A DNA stretch of 64,000 bases from Sphingosinicella sp. (GCA_013816585.1 JACDEE010000003.1:1-64000); one strand, 5' to 3'; positions 19,004-28,427 are shown, numbered from the stretch's first letter. Notes: generated from the sequence alone by a model not told the origin. Numbers and translations are program-made.

Positions 19004-19236
19004 CGATATTCTCCAGAAATGAAAGGGCCGCCCCTCACGGAGCGGCCGAACGATGGTGGTTCATTAATCCACACGGTCGTCGGGGGCAAGCCGATTGAGG
19101 ACGATCACTCCCCCTCCCCAATAAAGTGAAAGTGCGGCGCCCTATTTCTGCTTATTCTTCACTTTGCCATATTCTGCCTAAAATCGGCCCCGAAACGAAG
19201 CGCACGGAGGGAGCGAGCAAAGGGGGAATGTAAAAA

Positions 19237-19701
19237 ATGAAGTCCATAATCACCGCGGCGCTGGTCGCCTCTCAGATTGCCGCCGCAGCAACGCCCGCCA
19301 TGGCCGCCACCATCGAAGATCATCAAATGGCGAGCCAGCGGAGCATCGGGGGGTTCGCTGGGGCGAGATTCAGAATGCCGCTCGGCGCAAAGGAGAAGAA
19401 GCCCGAGATCGGCTTCGCGCTCACCACTATCCAGCGCAATGGGCCCAGCGGAACCATGCGCTTCTCGCAAGGAGTCGAATTGGGCGTTTCCGGCAACGGA
19501 ACGGCGGGCTTTTCTATTGCCGGCCGGCTATTGCGCCCCCAGTCGGCGACATTGGTGTCCCGCCCCGGAGAAGCTCCCAAGGGGCAAAAAGCAGGCGTCT
19601 CTACGATAGGCTGGGTATTGATTGGGGTCGGTACGCTTGCCGTCCTCGCGGTTGGCGCCCTGGTGATCTGCCAGGAAACCAATTGCACCAATTCAGACTA
19701 G
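19237..19701 (+). CDS. hypothetical exported protein with C-terminal membrane segment
   Basis: 154 residues. A signal peptide with AMA cleavage site (MKSIITAALVASQIAAAATP...) is followed by a beta-strand-rich middle and one membrane helix (TIGWVLIGVGTLAVLAVGAL), then a short tail with two cysteines (ICQETNC). Some sphingomonad hypothetical proteins show the same layout, with a domain exposed in the periplasm. No function is known. It is convergent with the GST gene; the 200 bases upstream separate it from trcR and probably hold divergent promoters. Confidence 0.65.
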   Translation: MKSIITAALVASQIAAAATPAMAATIEDHQMASQRSIGGFAGARFRMPLGAKEKKPEIGFALTTIQRNGPSGTMRFSQGVELGVSGNGTAGFSIAGRLLRPQSATLVSRPGEAPKGQKAGVSTIGWVLIGVGTLAVLAVGALVICQETNCTNSD

Positions 19702-19710
19702 GCAATCCTG

Positions 19711-20331
19711 CTAGCCGGCGATTTTGATATGTCCTGGCTGGGAGGCGACGCGTTCCAGCCAGGATCGCACGTTGGGAAAGGCGGCAAGGTGGAGCCCGCC
19801 TTCTTCCGCCATATTTGTATAAGGATAAAGAGCGATATCGGCCAAGGTAAGCCGGCCGCCGACGAAGAAATCGTGGGTTTCCAGATGCTCGTCCATCAAC
19901 TTCAGGGCAGCGTATCCGGCTTCCGACTTGCCCGGTAGCTGCATCCGTTGCGCGTCGGTCAGTTGCGCCTCCCCGACATAGGCAAGCCAATAGCGCAAAG
20001 TCGCGACATTGGGCTCATGGCTATATTGTTCGAAGAACATCCAGCGCAGCATGTCCGCGCGGCCGAAGCGGTCGGCGGGGATCAAATCCGATCCGTCGGC
20101 GAGATAGAAACAGGCCGCATTGCTTTCGGGAATGAAGCGGTCCCCCAGCTGAAGCACCGGTATTCGCCCATTGGCGTTCACTCGGGCCAGGAATACGGGA
20201 GTGCGCGTTTCGCCCTTCAATATATCATATTCGCGTCGCTCCAGTTCCGCCCCGAGATGCGCGGCGACCAGCCTGATCTTGTAGCAATTGCCTGACGGCG
20301 AATATTCGTGAAGCACCAGTTTCTCGGTCAT
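19711..20331 (-). CDS. glutathione S-transferase family protein
   Basis: 206 residues. N-terminal thioredoxin-like domain with LHEYSPSGNCYKIRL (Ser/Cys at the active-site position), cis-proline in GRIPVLQLGD, and ESNAACFYLADGSDL binding glutathione. The C-terminal helical domain carries the N-capping motif LTLADIALYPY. The ATG overlaps the TGA of the upstream quinone oxidoreductase by 4 bases (ATGA), so both are co-translated. The pair suggests detoxification of electrophiles such as quinones or enones. Confidence 0.88.
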   Translation of the reverse strand: MTEKLVLHEYSPSGNCYKIRLVAAHLGAELERREYDILKGETRTPVFLARVNANGRIPVLQLGDRFIPESNAACFYLADGSDLIPADRFGRADMLRWMFFEQYSHEPNVATLRYWLAYVGEAQLTDAQRMQLPGKSEAGYAALKLMDEHLETHDFFVGGRLTLADIALYPYTNMAEEGGLHLAAFPNVRSWLERVASQPGHIKIAG

Positions 20332-21329
20332 TCTACCTCCAGGACGATCTTCCCGACATGGTCTCCGCTCTCCATTCGGTGGTGGGCCTCCGCCGCCTGT
20401 TCGAGACGGAAGACGCTGTCAATTATGGGCTTCAGGCGCCCGGCCTCGACATGAGGCCAGACCCTTTCCCTTATCGCGTCGCGCGCCGCGGTTTTGAACT
20501 CAGACGAGCGAGCACGGAGCGTCGAACCGGTCAGCACCAGTCGTTTGGCCATGAGGCTCCAGACGGATATCTCGGCAGTGGCGCCGCGCTGCACGGCGAT
20601 CGAAACATGCCGCCCTTCTTCGGCAAGGCAGGCAAGGTTGCGGGGCAGATAATCGCCGCCCACCATGTCGAGGACGATATCCACCCCTCTGCCATTGGTT
20701 ATCCGCTTCACTTCCGGGACAAAATCCAGGGCGCGGTAATTGACCGCCTGCTCGGCCCCGATCTCCAGCGCCTTAGCGCATTTTTTTTCCGAACCGGCGG
20801 TTACGATCATGTGCAGGCCAAACAGCTTCCCCAGTTGGATCGCCATCGTGCCAATCCCGCCGGTGCCACCATGAACCAGCACCCATTCCCCGCGCGCCGC
20901 GCCGGCGCGGTCGAACAAATTGGTCCAGACGGTGAATAAGGTTTCGGGAAGGGCGGCCGCCTCAATCTGAGTCAAAGCGGGCGGGACAATCAGGCATTGT
21001 CCGGCGGGGGCGGCACAATAAGGCGCATAGCCGCCGCCCGCGACCAGGGCGCAAACCCGCTGGCCGACCAGCGAGGCGTCGGCCCCCTTTCCTGCCGCGA
21101 CGATCGTACCGGCAATTTCCAGGCCGAGGATCGAGGGCGCGCCGGGCGGGGGCGGATACGCGCCGAGACGCTGCATCACGTCGGGCCGGTTCACGCCGGC
21201 CGCAGATACCTTGATCAGATACTCACCGGATCCGGCGGTGGGCACGGGGCGCTCCACGGGCCTAAGAACCTCAGGACCTCCGGCTTCCTCGGCGTCGATT
21301 GCGATCATGATCGCCGGAATGTTGGTCAT
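20328..21329 (-). CDS. NAD(P)H-quinone oxidoreductase (PIG3-like)
   Basis: 333 residues of the zinc-independent MDR superfamily. A GroES-like domain (AAGVNRPDVMQRLGAYPPPP, the PIG3/TP53I3 signature) is followed by a Rossmann domain with VLVHGGTGGIGTMAIQL and DMVGGDYL. It reduces quinones or enones with NADPH. ATG at 21329 (MTNIPAIMIAID) is preferred; frames extending 18 residues upstream lack homology. The next gene, a GST, overlaps by 4 bases. Confidence 0.87.
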   Translation of the reverse strand: MTNIPAIMIAIDAEEAGGPEVLRPVERPVPTAGSGEYLIKVSAAGVNRPDVMQRLGAYPPPPGAPSILGLEIAGTIVAAGKGADASLVGQRVCALVAGGGYAPYCAAPAGQCLIVPPALTQIEAAALPETLFTVWTNLFDRAGAARGEWVLVHGGTGGIGTMAIQLGKLFGLHMIVTAGSEKKCAKALEIGAEQAVNYRALDFVPEVKRITNGRGVDIVLDMVGGDYLPRNLACLAEEGRHVSIAVQRGATAEISVWSLMAKRLVLTGSTLRARSSEFKTAARDAIRERVWPHVEAGRLKPIIDSVFRLEQAAEAHHRMESGDHVGKIVLEVE

Positions 21330-21410
21330 TGGGTCACATTTTCCCTTGTTCCGGGCCATATTGTCCGGACGGCGTTGACACAAGCGCGCCTCCGATAGAC
21401 CTTAGTGGGC

Positions 21411-21608
21411 ATGGATCTGGACGAACTCTTTCCGGACAAGCCTGGTGACCCGCTCAAACTGCTCGTCAAACAGGATCTCGACCCGCTTTCGGTCGATGAA
21501 CTTCACGCCCGGATCGAGGCGCTGGAACAGGAAATAAAGCGCGTGAAGGCCAAGCTGGATGCCTCGGTTAATTTCAGGGCAAGTGCCGATGAGCTATTCA
21601 AGAAGTGA
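21411..21608 (+). CDS. DUF1192 family protein
   Basis: 65 residues. Acidic N-terminus (MDLDELFPDKPGDPLKLLVK), then the conserved LDPLSVDELHARIEALEQEI, which forms a coiled-coil helix, and SADELFKK at the end. DUF1192 is widespread in alphaproteobacteria and is often found beside an MDR quinone oxidoreductase, here divergent to it with a gap of about 80 bases. Function is unknown. Confidence 0.85.
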   Translation: MDLDELFPDKPGDPLKLLVKQDLDPLSVDELHARIEALEQEIKRVKAKLDASVNFRASADELFKK

Positions 21609-21748
21609 AGTCCGGGCGGCTCTATTCTGGGGGCAAAAGCATGTTTTCCCCAGATATTTCCTTCCCCCGCTTGATGATCGGCGATCGAGGTCCGACATTG
21701 AGTCCAAGACGCCCGTCAAGTCTTTGAAGCGGGCAGCAAGGAGCTACG

Positions 21749-24070
21749 ATGCCGTCATTTGCCCGCGAACTCGAACAAACGCTGCATACGGCCCTGTCCG
21801 AAGCGAGCGGCCGTAGGCACGAATATGCAACCCTGGAGCATTTGCTGCTCGCATTGATCGAGGACGTCCACGCTTCCAAGGTCATGCAGGCCTGCGGAGT
21901 CGACCTGGACGATCTGCGCGAAGCCGTCCATCTCTATCTCGACAATGAGCTGGAAGCGTTGAAGGTCGAAGCGACCACCGATCCCTCGCCCACCAGCGGT
22001 TTCCAGCGGGTGGTTCAGCGCGCCATCCTGCATGTCCAATCGTCGGGCCGGGACGAGGTTACTGGAGCCAATGTTCTGGTCGCGCTCTTTTCCGAGCGCG
22101 AAAGCTATGCCGTCTATTTCCTGCAGCAGCAGGATATGAGTCGGCTCGATGCGGTAAGCTATATCAGCCACGGCGTGGGCAAGGGCGAAACCTCTTCCGA
22201 GATACCGGAGGTCAAGGGGGCCGAGGAAACGCAGAAAGACGATGGAAAGAAAAAGTCCGAATCGGCGCTCAAGCAATTCACCGTCAATCTGAACGAAAAG
22301 GCGCAGGACGGCCGCGTCGATCCCTTGATCGGCCGAGGACCTGAAGTCGACCGTACTATCCAGATCCTCTGCCGCCGATCCAAGAACAATCCGCTCTATG
22401 TCGGCGATCCCGGCGTCGGCAAGACCGCCATCGCCGAGGGCCTCGCCCGCAAGATCATCGAGGGCGACGTGCCCGACGTGCTGAAACCGGCGGTGATCTA
22501 TTCGCTCGACATGGGCTCGCTGCTGGCCGGCACCCGGTATCGCGGCGATTTCGAGGAGCGTCTGAAGGCGGTGGTGAACGAGCTGGAGAAGCTCCCCCAC
22601 GCCATCCTTTTCATCGACGAGATCCACACGGTGATCGGCGCCGGCGCGACTTCGGGCGGAGCGATGGACGCTTCGAACCTTTTGAAGCCCGCGCTTTCAG
22701 GCGGCACGATCCGGTGCATCGGTTCGACCACCTACAAGGAGTTCCGTAACCATTTCGAGAAGGATCGGGCGCTGCTCCGTCGCTTCCAGAAGATCGACGT
22801 CAACGAGCCGACGGTGGAGGATACTATCAAGATCCTCGCCGGGCTCCGCTCCGCATTCGAGCAGCATCACAATGTGAAATATACGCCCGATGCGATCAAA
22901 TCGGCGGTCGAGCTTTCCGCGCGCTACATCAACGACCGCAAGCTGCCGGACAAGGCGATCGACGTGATCGACGAAGTCGGCGCCATGCAGATGCTGGTCG
23001 TCCCCTCGAAGCGCAAGAAGACGATCACATCCAAGGAAATCGAAGCGGTAATTTCGACCATGGCGCGTATTCCGGCAAAAAGCGTATCGAGCGACGACAA
23101 GAAAGCGCTGGAGCATCTGGGCCGTGATCTGAAGCGCGTCGTATTTGGTCAGGATGCTGCGATCGATCGACTTGCCTCGGCCATCAAACTGAGCCGCGCG
23201 GGCCTGCGTGACCCCGACAAGCCGATCGGCAATTATCTCTTTTCCGGCCCCACGGGCGTCGGCAAGACCGAGGTCGCCCGCCAGCTTGCGTCGATCATGG
23301 GCATTCCGCTGCAGCGGTTCGACATGTCCGAATATATGGAACGCCATTCGGTCAGCCGACTAATCGGTGCCCCTCCGGGTTATGTTGGCTACGACCAGGG
23401 TGGTCTGCTTACCGACGCGGTCGATCAGCATCCGCACTCGGTGCTTCTGCTGGACGAGATCGAAAAGGCGCATCCGGACCTGTTCAACATTTTGTTGCAG
23501 GTAATGGATAATGGGAAGCTCACCGATCATCACGGCAAGACGGTCGATTTCCGCAACGTCGTGCTGATCATGACCACCAATGCCGGTGCGTCGGACATGG
23601 CGCGCGAGGGAATCGGCTTCGGCGCGCTGACTCGCGAAGGCGAGGACGAGGAAGCGATCAAGCGGATGTTCACTCCGGAATTCCGCAACCGCCTCGATGC
23701 GATCGTGCCGTTCGGCTATCTCCCGCCCGAAGTCGTGGCGCGCGTGGTGGACAAGTTCATTCTTCAGCTTGAACTGCAATTGGCGGATCGTAACGTCCAT
23801 ATCAGCCTGGACGATGAATCGAAGAAATGGCTGACCGATCGGGGCTATGACAAGCTTTACGGCGCGCGGCCGATGGGCCGCCTTATCCAGGAAAAGATCA
23901 AGCAGCCGCTGGCTGAAGAGCTCCTGTTCGGGAAGCTGGCCCATGGCGGCGAGGTGAAGGTCAGGATCAAGGACAATGCGCTCGCTTTCGAAGTGATCGG
24001 CGCTCCGCCCAAGGCCTCCAAGAGGAAAAAGGTCGGCAAGGCCAAAGAAGAGCCCGAACAACAGACATGA
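21749..24070 (+). CDS. clpA: ATP-dependent Clp protease ATP-binding subunit ClpA
   Basis: 773 residues, normal ClpA length. Clp_N repeats occupy about residues 1-145 (MPSFARELEQTLHTALSEAS). Two AAA+ modules follow: D1 with GDPGVGKTAIAEG near 218, and D2 with SGPTGVGKTEVARQL near 498. The C-terminal D2-small domain contains GARPMGRLIQEKIKQPLAEEL, and the tail is lysine-rich. ClpA unfolds proteins into ClpP, often with the adaptor ClpS. No clpS gene is visible directly upstream, although that is its common place. A clear intrinsic terminator follows. Confidence 0.96.
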   Translation: MPSFARELEQTLHTALSEASGRRHEYATLEHLLLALIEDVHASKVMQACGVDLDDLREAVHLYLDNELEALKVEATTDPSPTSGFQRVVQRAILHVQSSGRDEVTGANVLVALFSERESYAVYFLQQQDMSRLDAVSYISHGVGKGETSSEIPEVKGAEETQKDDGKKKSESALKQFTVNLNEKAQDGRVDPLIGRGPEVDRTIQILCRRSKNNPLYVGDPGVGKTAIAEGLARKIIEGDVPDVLKPAVIYSLDMGSLLAGTRYRGDFEERLKAVVNELEKLPHAILFIDEIHTVIGAGATSGGAMDASNLLKPALSGGTIRCIGSTTYKEFRNHFEKDRALLRRFQKIDVNEPTVEDTIKILAGLRSAFEQHHNVKYTPDAIKSAVELSARYINDRKLPDKAIDVIDEVGAMQMLVVPSKRKKTITSKEIEAVISTMARIPAKSVSSDDKKALEHLGRDLKRVVFGQDAAIDRLASAIKLSRAGLRDPDKPIGNYLFSGPTGVGKTEVARQLASIMGIPLQRFDMSEYMERHSVSRLIGAPPGYVGYDQGGLLTDAVDQHPHSVLLLDEIEKAHPDLFNILLQVMDNGKLTDHHGKTVDFRNVVLIMTTNAGASDMAREGIGFGALTREGEDEEAIKRMFTPEFRNRLDAIVPFGYLPPEVVARVVDKFILQLELQLADRNVHISLDDESKKWLTDRGYDKLYGARPMGRLIQEKIKQPLAEELLFGKLAHGGEVKVRIKDNALAFEVIGAPPKASKRKKVGKAKEEPEQQT

Positions 24071-24077
24071 GGCCCGA

Positions 24078-24106
24078 GGCCCCCTTCCGACGGAAGGGGG
24101 CCTTTC
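24078..24106 (+). terminator. intrinsic terminator after clpA
   Basis: GGCCCCCTT (24078-24086) pairs with AAGGGGGCC (24094-24102) around a 7-base loop and is followed by TTTCT. It begins 8 bases after the clpA stop. Confidence 0.85.
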
Positions 24107-24155
24107 TAGTAGAGCGCCCGGGAGCTACGGTGCGTCAGAGCAATTGGAGTAGATC

Positions 24156-24803
24156 ATGACCGCCGGCGCCCTTACTTTCTATACCAACCCGATGTCCCGC
24201 GGCCGGATAGCCCGCTGGATGCTCCAGGAAGTGGGCGAACCCTATGAGACAGTGGTGCTGGATTATGGGACGACCATGAAAAGCCCGGAATATCTTGCGA
24301 TAAACCCGATGGGCAAGGTGCCGGCGATCAGACATGGCGACACGATCGTCACCGAAGGCGGCGCCATTTGCGCCTATCTTGCGGATATGTTCCCCGCGGC
24401 AGGCCTCGCGCCCGCGCACGGCGATCCCCGACGCGGCGCTTATTATCGCTGGATGTTCTTCGCCGCCGGCCCGGTCGAGGCGAGCATCACCGGCAAGGCG
24501 CTGGGCCTGCTGGCTCCCGAGGACAAGAAAGCGACCGCCGGCTACGGCACGTTCGAAGAAACGATGAATGCGGCCGAAAAAGCGGTGTCGCAGGGCGAAT
24601 ATATTTGTGGGGACTTGTTCACCGCGGCCGATGTCTATTTCGGGTCGCAAATCGGATGGGGAATGATGTTTGGCACGATCGACAAGCGCCCTGCCTTTGC
24701 CGATTATGTCGGGCGTCTCCAGTCCCGCCCCGCCGCGATCCGCGCCCGTGAGATAGACGATGCGCTGATCGCCCAGAACAAGGCCAGGGATGAAGCTCAA
24801 TGA
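24156..24803 (+). CDS. glutathione S-transferase family protein
   Basis: 215 residues. The thioredoxin-like domain starts LTFYTNPMSRGRIARWMLQE; the cis-proline lies in MGKVPAIRHGD, and TEGGAICAYLAD binds the glutamyl part of glutathione. The helical domain has the DLFTAADVYFGSQ capping motif. A role in conjugation or peroxide removal is usual; the substrate is unknown. Its TGA overlaps the ATG of the following dienelactone hydrolase (ATGA). Confidence 0.88.
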   Translation: MTAGALTFYTNPMSRGRIARWMLQEVGEPYETVVLDYGTTMKSPEYLAINPMGKVPAIRHGDTIVTEGGAICAYLADMFPAAGLAPAHGDPRRGAYYRWMFFAAGPVEASITGKALGLLAPEDKKATAGYGTFEETMNAAEKAVSQGEYICGDLFTAADVYFGSQIGWGMMFGTIDKRPAFADYVGRLQSRPAAIRAREIDDALIAQNKARDEAQ

Positions 24804-25681
24804 CCGATGACATCAGGGCCGCCGCGATCGCGCTGTATGATCGCTACACGCATGACGGAATGGACCGCCGCGCCTTCATGGCCGAATTGACGAAACTTGC
24901 CGGCGGAAGCGCTGCCGCGGGCCTGCTGCTCGCCGGGGTCGCCGCCGACCCGGCGGCCGCTGCGATCGTGCCCGAAAACGATCCGCGCCTCGAAACGAGG
25001 AACATCCAGTGGGAACTGATCCCCGGCCGCAAGATGAAGGGCTATGGCGCCGCCCCGGCCGATGCGCGGCCCGACCTCCCGATCGTCTTGGTGATCCACG
25101 AAAACAGAGGGCTCAACGACCATATACGGGACGTGGCCCGCCGGGTCGCGCTGGCGGGCTTTGCCGCAGTGGCGCCCGATTTCCTGTCGCCGATCGGTGG
25201 AACACCGACCGATCAGGACGTGGCGCGCGACATGATCGGCAAACTCGACCTGGCGGCGACTGTCGCCGACGGCCGCGCGTTCATTGATTGGCTGACCTCA
25301 CCAGCGGGCGGCTCGCGCAAGGTGGGCGCGGTCGGCTTTTGTTGGGGCGGAGGGATGGTCAACCGTATGGCCGTCGCCGCCGGGGCCGGCTTGACGGCCG
25401 GCGTTCCCTTTTATGGCCCCGCCCCTACCCCCACCGAGGCGGCGCAGGTCCAGGCGGCCATGCTGATCCAGCTTGCCGGGCTCGACACCCGAGTGAACGC
25501 TACCGCCCTCCCCTGGGTGGAGGCCTTGAAGGCTGCGGGCAAGGACGCGACAATCATTACCCATGCGGGTGTCGAGCACGCCTTTCACAACGATACGTCG
25601 GCCGAACGCTACAACAAGGCGGCGGCCGAGGACGCCTGGACAGCCACGATCGATTTCTTCAAGCGCCATCTTTTGGCCTGA
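24800..25681 (+). CDS. dienelactone hydrolase family protein, probably Tat-exported
   Basis: 293 residues. Alpha/beta hydrolase of the DLH type: the oxyanion region is VLVIHENRGLND, the nucleophile Cys lies in GAVGFCWGGGMVNRMA, and the His in HAGVEHAFHNDTSAERY. Before the enzyme domain is an unusual N-terminus: about 22 polar residues, then DRRAFMAELTKLAGG, a hydrophobic run LLLAGVAA and an AAA cleavage-like site, consistent with a twin-arginine signal with a long n-region. It may hydrolyse a lactone or ester in the periplasm. Coupled to the upstream GST. Confidence 0.85.
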   Translation: MTDDIRAAAIALYDRYTHDGMDRRAFMAELTKLAGGSAAAGLLLAGVAADPAAAAIVPENDPRLETRNIQWELIPGRKMKGYGAAPADARPDLPIVLVIHENRGLNDHIRDVARRVALAGFAAVAPDFLSPIGGTPTDQDVARDMIGKLDLAATVADGRAFIDWLTSPAGGSRKVGAVGFCWGGGMVNRMAVAAGAGLTAGVPFYGPAPTPTEAAQVQAAMLIQLAGLDTRVNATALPWVEALKAAGKDATIITHAGVEHAFHNDTSAERYNKAAAEDAWTATIDFFKRHLLA

Positions 25682-25696
25682 AGCGATAGCTTCATG

Positions 25697-25724
25697 AAAA
25701 AGGCCCGGCGTTTCCGCCGGGCCT
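25697..25724 (-). terminator. intrinsic terminator for the BI-1 gene
   Basis: AGGCCCGGCG and CGCCGGGCCT form a perfect 10-base-pair stem with a 4-base loop. Read on the minus strand it ends in a T run (AAAA at 25697-25700 on the plus strand). It also lies 20 bases after the convergent dienelactone hydrolase stop and may serve both. Confidence 0.85.
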
Positions 25725-25750
25725 GATCGTATTCTCCTTTTGGAAGCCGA

Positions 25751-26491
25751 CTAGTCGCGGCTGCCCATGAACTGGAGAAGAAAGGTGAACATGTTGACGA
25801 AGTCCAGATAGAGCGACAGCGCGCCCATGATCACCGTCTTGCCCATCATGTCGGTGCCAGCCACGTGGAAGTAGAGGCTCTTGATGCGCTGCGTGTCGTA
25901 GGCGGTGAGGCCCGCGAACAGCAGCACGCCGACAAAGCTGATCACCAATTGCATCGTGCCCGATTGCATGAAGATATTGATGATCGAGGCTACCAGCAGT
26001 CCGACGACCCCCATAATCAGGAAGGTGCCGAAGGCCGACAGATCCTTCTTGGTTGTATAGCCCCACAGGCTGAGGCCGACAAAAGCCGCGGCCGTCGCGA
26101 AGAAGGTCTGTGCGATCGACGCACCGGTGAACACAAGGAAGATCGACGCCATCGAAAGGCCCATGACGGTAGCGAATGCCCAGAAGAGCAATTGCGCAGT
26201 ACCGGTCGAAAGCTTCGTGATGCCGAAGCTCAGCACCATGATGAAGCCCAAGGGCGCGAGCATGATCAGCCAGCGCAGCGGTCCGCCGTTGACGATCACC
26301 TGTTCGGCCATCCCGCTATTGGCAAACAGCATCGCCACGATGCCGGTCAGCAATACGCCGGACGCCATGTAATTATAGACCGACAGCATGTAAGACCTGA
26401 GACCAGCGTCATAGGCGACGCTCTCCCGGCCGATGCCTGCCGTGCCGGGCTGCGGCCTTGCAGTCGCTCTGGGGTCAAATCCATTAGCCAT
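25751..26491 (-). CDS. Bax inhibitor-1/YccA family membrane protein
   Basis: 246 residues. After a polar N-terminus (about 40 residues) there are seven hydrophobic segments, with family motifs YNYMASGVLLTGIVA and GLTAYDTQRIKSLYFH near the sixth helix, whose paired aspartates form the pH-sensing ion-channel site in BsYetJ. Bacterial members are linked to calcium leak and, in E. coli, to FtsH regulation. Monocistronic, with a strong terminator. Confidence 0.9.
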   Translation of the reverse strand: MANGFDPRATARPQPGTAGIGRESVAYDAGLRSYMLSVYNYMASGVLLTGIVAMLFANSGMAEQVIVNGGPLRWLIMLAPLGFIMVLSFGITKLSTGTAQLLFWAFATVMGLSMASIFLVFTGASIAQTFFATAAAFVGLSLWGYTTKKDLSAFGTFLIMGVVGLLVASIINIFMQSGTMQLVISFVGVLLFAGLTAYDTQRIKSLYFHVAGTDMMGKTVIMGALSLYLDFVNMFTFLLQFMGSRD

Positions 26492-26614
26492 TTCACCATA
26501 TCTCCTAAAACGACATTGCCTGTCGTTAGCCGCAATATCGGGTGAATCGTGCCTGCATTCAAGGAAAACCGGACAGGCTCCCGTATCCGGGCCGTTCGGC
26601 TAAGGAGCCAGGCC

Positions 26615-27144
26615 ATGCAGCGCCTTTTCATCGCCATCCGCCCTCCGCGCCCCATTCGCGACCAGTTGCGGCTGGCCATGGGCGGCGTAGCCGGCGCTCG
26701 GTGGCAATCAGACAAACAGCTCCACATCACCTTGCGCTTCATCGGCGAGGTCGCCTGCCCGGAAGCGGAGGACGTTTCTCTATCGCTCCAATCGATTCAC
26801 CGTGCGCCTTTCGAAATCAGCCTCGATGGCGTCGCAGCTTCGATCGGCGCGGCCAGCCCACGGTCTTGTGGGCGGGCCTCACCGCGCAGGAACCCCTGAA
26901 GGCACTTCACAAAAAGGTCGACCAGGCCTGCGTCCGCGCGGGATTGGAGCCGGAACGCCGCGCCTATCACCCGCATATTACGTTAGCCCGGGGGCGCTTG
27001 GCCGGACCGATAGACGCCGCGACCGGACAATCGGGCGCCTTGAAGAGCGCGCCCTTCCCCGTTTCGTCATTCGAATTGTACGAAAGCGCACTCACTCCCG
27101 ACGGTGCCACCTATTCATTGCTGGAGCGCTATCTGCTCGTCTGA
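26615..27144 (+). pseudogene. thpR: RNA 2',3'-cyclic phosphodiesterase ThpR, frameshifted
   Basis: The product is split over two frames. The first part (from ATG 26615, SD AAGGAG) reads MQRLFIAIRPPRPIRDQLR and carries HITLRFIGEV, the first HxT motif, up to FEISLDGV. The second frame then gives FDRRGQPTVLWAGLTAQEP, HPHITLARGR (second HxT) and a normal C-terminus ending SLLERYLLV. The break is at about 26834: one extra G there would restore GVGSFDRRG, the expected family sequence. So a single-base deletion, real or a sequencing error, disrupts a 177-residue 2H phosphoesterase. Both active-site histidines remain on separate fragments. Confidence 0.85.
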
Positions 27145-27150
27145 CCCTGG

Positions 27151-27960
27151 TCAGCAGCCAAGCCCGCCCAACAGGCGGTCCACCATCCCGACATAGGTCG
27201 TCCCGAACAGGCGCAAATGAACCAGGGCCGGGAAGAGCTGGTAGACAAGGCGCCTTTCCTCCCATCCGGCCTCCAAGGGGCCATAAGCTTCCCAGAATTC
27301 CTCGGGCGGCGTCCCGAACAGGCTGATCATGGCGAGATCGACTTCATTATGCCCATGATAGCAGGCCGGATCGATCAGGGCGGCAAGCTTCCCATCGACG
27401 ACCAATATATTTCCGCTCCACAAATCGCCGTGCAGATGCGCCGGCGGAGGTGAACCGGGAAGCATTTGCGGTAATCGTCCTGCCAGATCGTCGACCCGCT
27501 CGCGCCAGGGCCGATCGAGGATCCTGGCGGTCGAGACCAGCCGCTGCTCTGCCCAGAATAAAGCCCAATCGGTTCGCGGCTTATTGTCCAGCTCGACGCT
27601 GTTCAGCCGGTAATCGATCGGCCAGCCATATTGTTCGCCCAGATTATCGTGCAGCTGCCGAACCACGCGTCCGATATCGGCCCAGGCGGAGATGCTGAAC
27701 AGCCCGTCATTCTCGATATATTCAATCAGCAGCACATTTTCGTGCTCGCCTTCGACCGAAGGGGCCGGGATACCGGCCACAGCGATCGACCGAAGCATCG
27801 CCGCTTCCGTCCCTACCGCGGGACCTCCTTTGGCAATTGTACACCGCCCGTCAGGCCGTCGCAGCAGCAGGACTTCCGACAGGTCACCCCCCGAAAGGCG
27901 CTCCAGCCGATCTTCCGGGGCGCCGGTCAATTCCGCAACCTGACGCGAAAAAGCGGTCAC
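27151..27960 (-). CDS. fructosamine kinase family protein
   Basis: 269 residues of the FN3K/YniA family, a kinase-like fold that phosphorylates ketosamines on glycated proteins or small amines so that they decompose. Motifs: LSGGDLSEVLLL (nucleotide loop), the Brenner motif LHGDLWSGNILV and LIDPACYHGHNEVDLAMI, with the DFG-equivalent aspartate. Its ATG overlaps the stop of the upstream protein phosphatase gene (ATGA); this phosphatase/fructosamine kinase pairing is a recurrent one. Convergent with the broken thpR gene. Confidence 0.88.
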   Translation of the reverse strand: MTAFSRQVAELTGAPEDRLERLSGGDLSEVLLLRRPDGRCTIAKGGPAVGTEAAMLRSIAVAGIPAPSVEGEHENVLLIEYIENDGLFSISAWADIGRVVRQLHDNLGEQYGWPIDYRLNSVELDNKPRTDWALFWAEQRLVSTARILDRPWRERVDDLAGRLPQMLPGSPPPAHLHGDLWSGNILVVDGKLAALIDPACYHGHNEVDLAMISLFGTPPEEFWEAYGPLEAGWEERRLVYQLFPALVHLRLFGTTYVGMVDRLLGGLGC

Positions 27961-28427
27961 CGCGACGGGCCGCCGATCTTTCGGGCGAGCGATTTCGCGC
28001 CGTCGACCACTTCCGACCAGGTTTGATCGAAATGTTCGGCCTCGCCATAATAAGGGTCGGCGACGGCCTGCCCTTCCTTTCCTTCGACATGGTCCAGCAA
28101 CAGCGACAGCTCCGCCTTTCCATCCGCCGGCCGCATCCGCTGCAAATCGACGAGATTTTGTCCGTCGAGCGCGACAATGTGATCGAAACGACGAAAATCT
28201 TTCGGCGTTACCTGCCGCGCCCGCAGGCCCGAGATATCGACCCCATTCCGAAGCGCCACCGCCGCAGCACGATGGTCGGGGGGATGACCGATATGCCAGT
28301 CTCCGGTGCCGGCGCTGTCTATCTCCACTTCCAGTCCAAGGCGCTTCGCTTCAGCCCTTAGCGCGGCTTCAGCAAGGGGCGAACGGCAGATATTGCCGAG
28401 GCAGACGAACAGTACCGAACATCCCAT
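27957..28427 (-). CDS. low molecular weight protein-tyrosine phosphatase
   Basis: 156 residues. The active-site P-loop VLFVCLGNICRSPLAEA (CX5RS) is at the N-terminus and the general acid aspartate is in VADPYYG near residue 126. Start chosen at MGCSVLFVCL; seven upstream residues of the longer frame are not needed. The FN3K-family kinase follows with a 4-base overlap. Some enzymes of this class associated with fructosamine kinase dephosphorylate ribulosamine or erythrulosamine phosphates rather than protein tyrosine, a real alternative here. Confidence 0.9.
   Translation of the reverse strand: MGCSVLFVCLGNICRSPLAEAALRAEAKRLGLEVEIDSAGTGDWHIGHPPDHRAAAVALRNGVDISGLRARQVTPKDFRRFDHIVALDGQNLVDLQRMRPADGKAELSLLLDHVEGKEGQAVADPYYGEAEHFDQTWSEVVDGAKSLARKIGGPSR

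Noticed and set aside
21755-22627. 290-codon minus-strand frame
   Set aside because: It is antisense to clpA.
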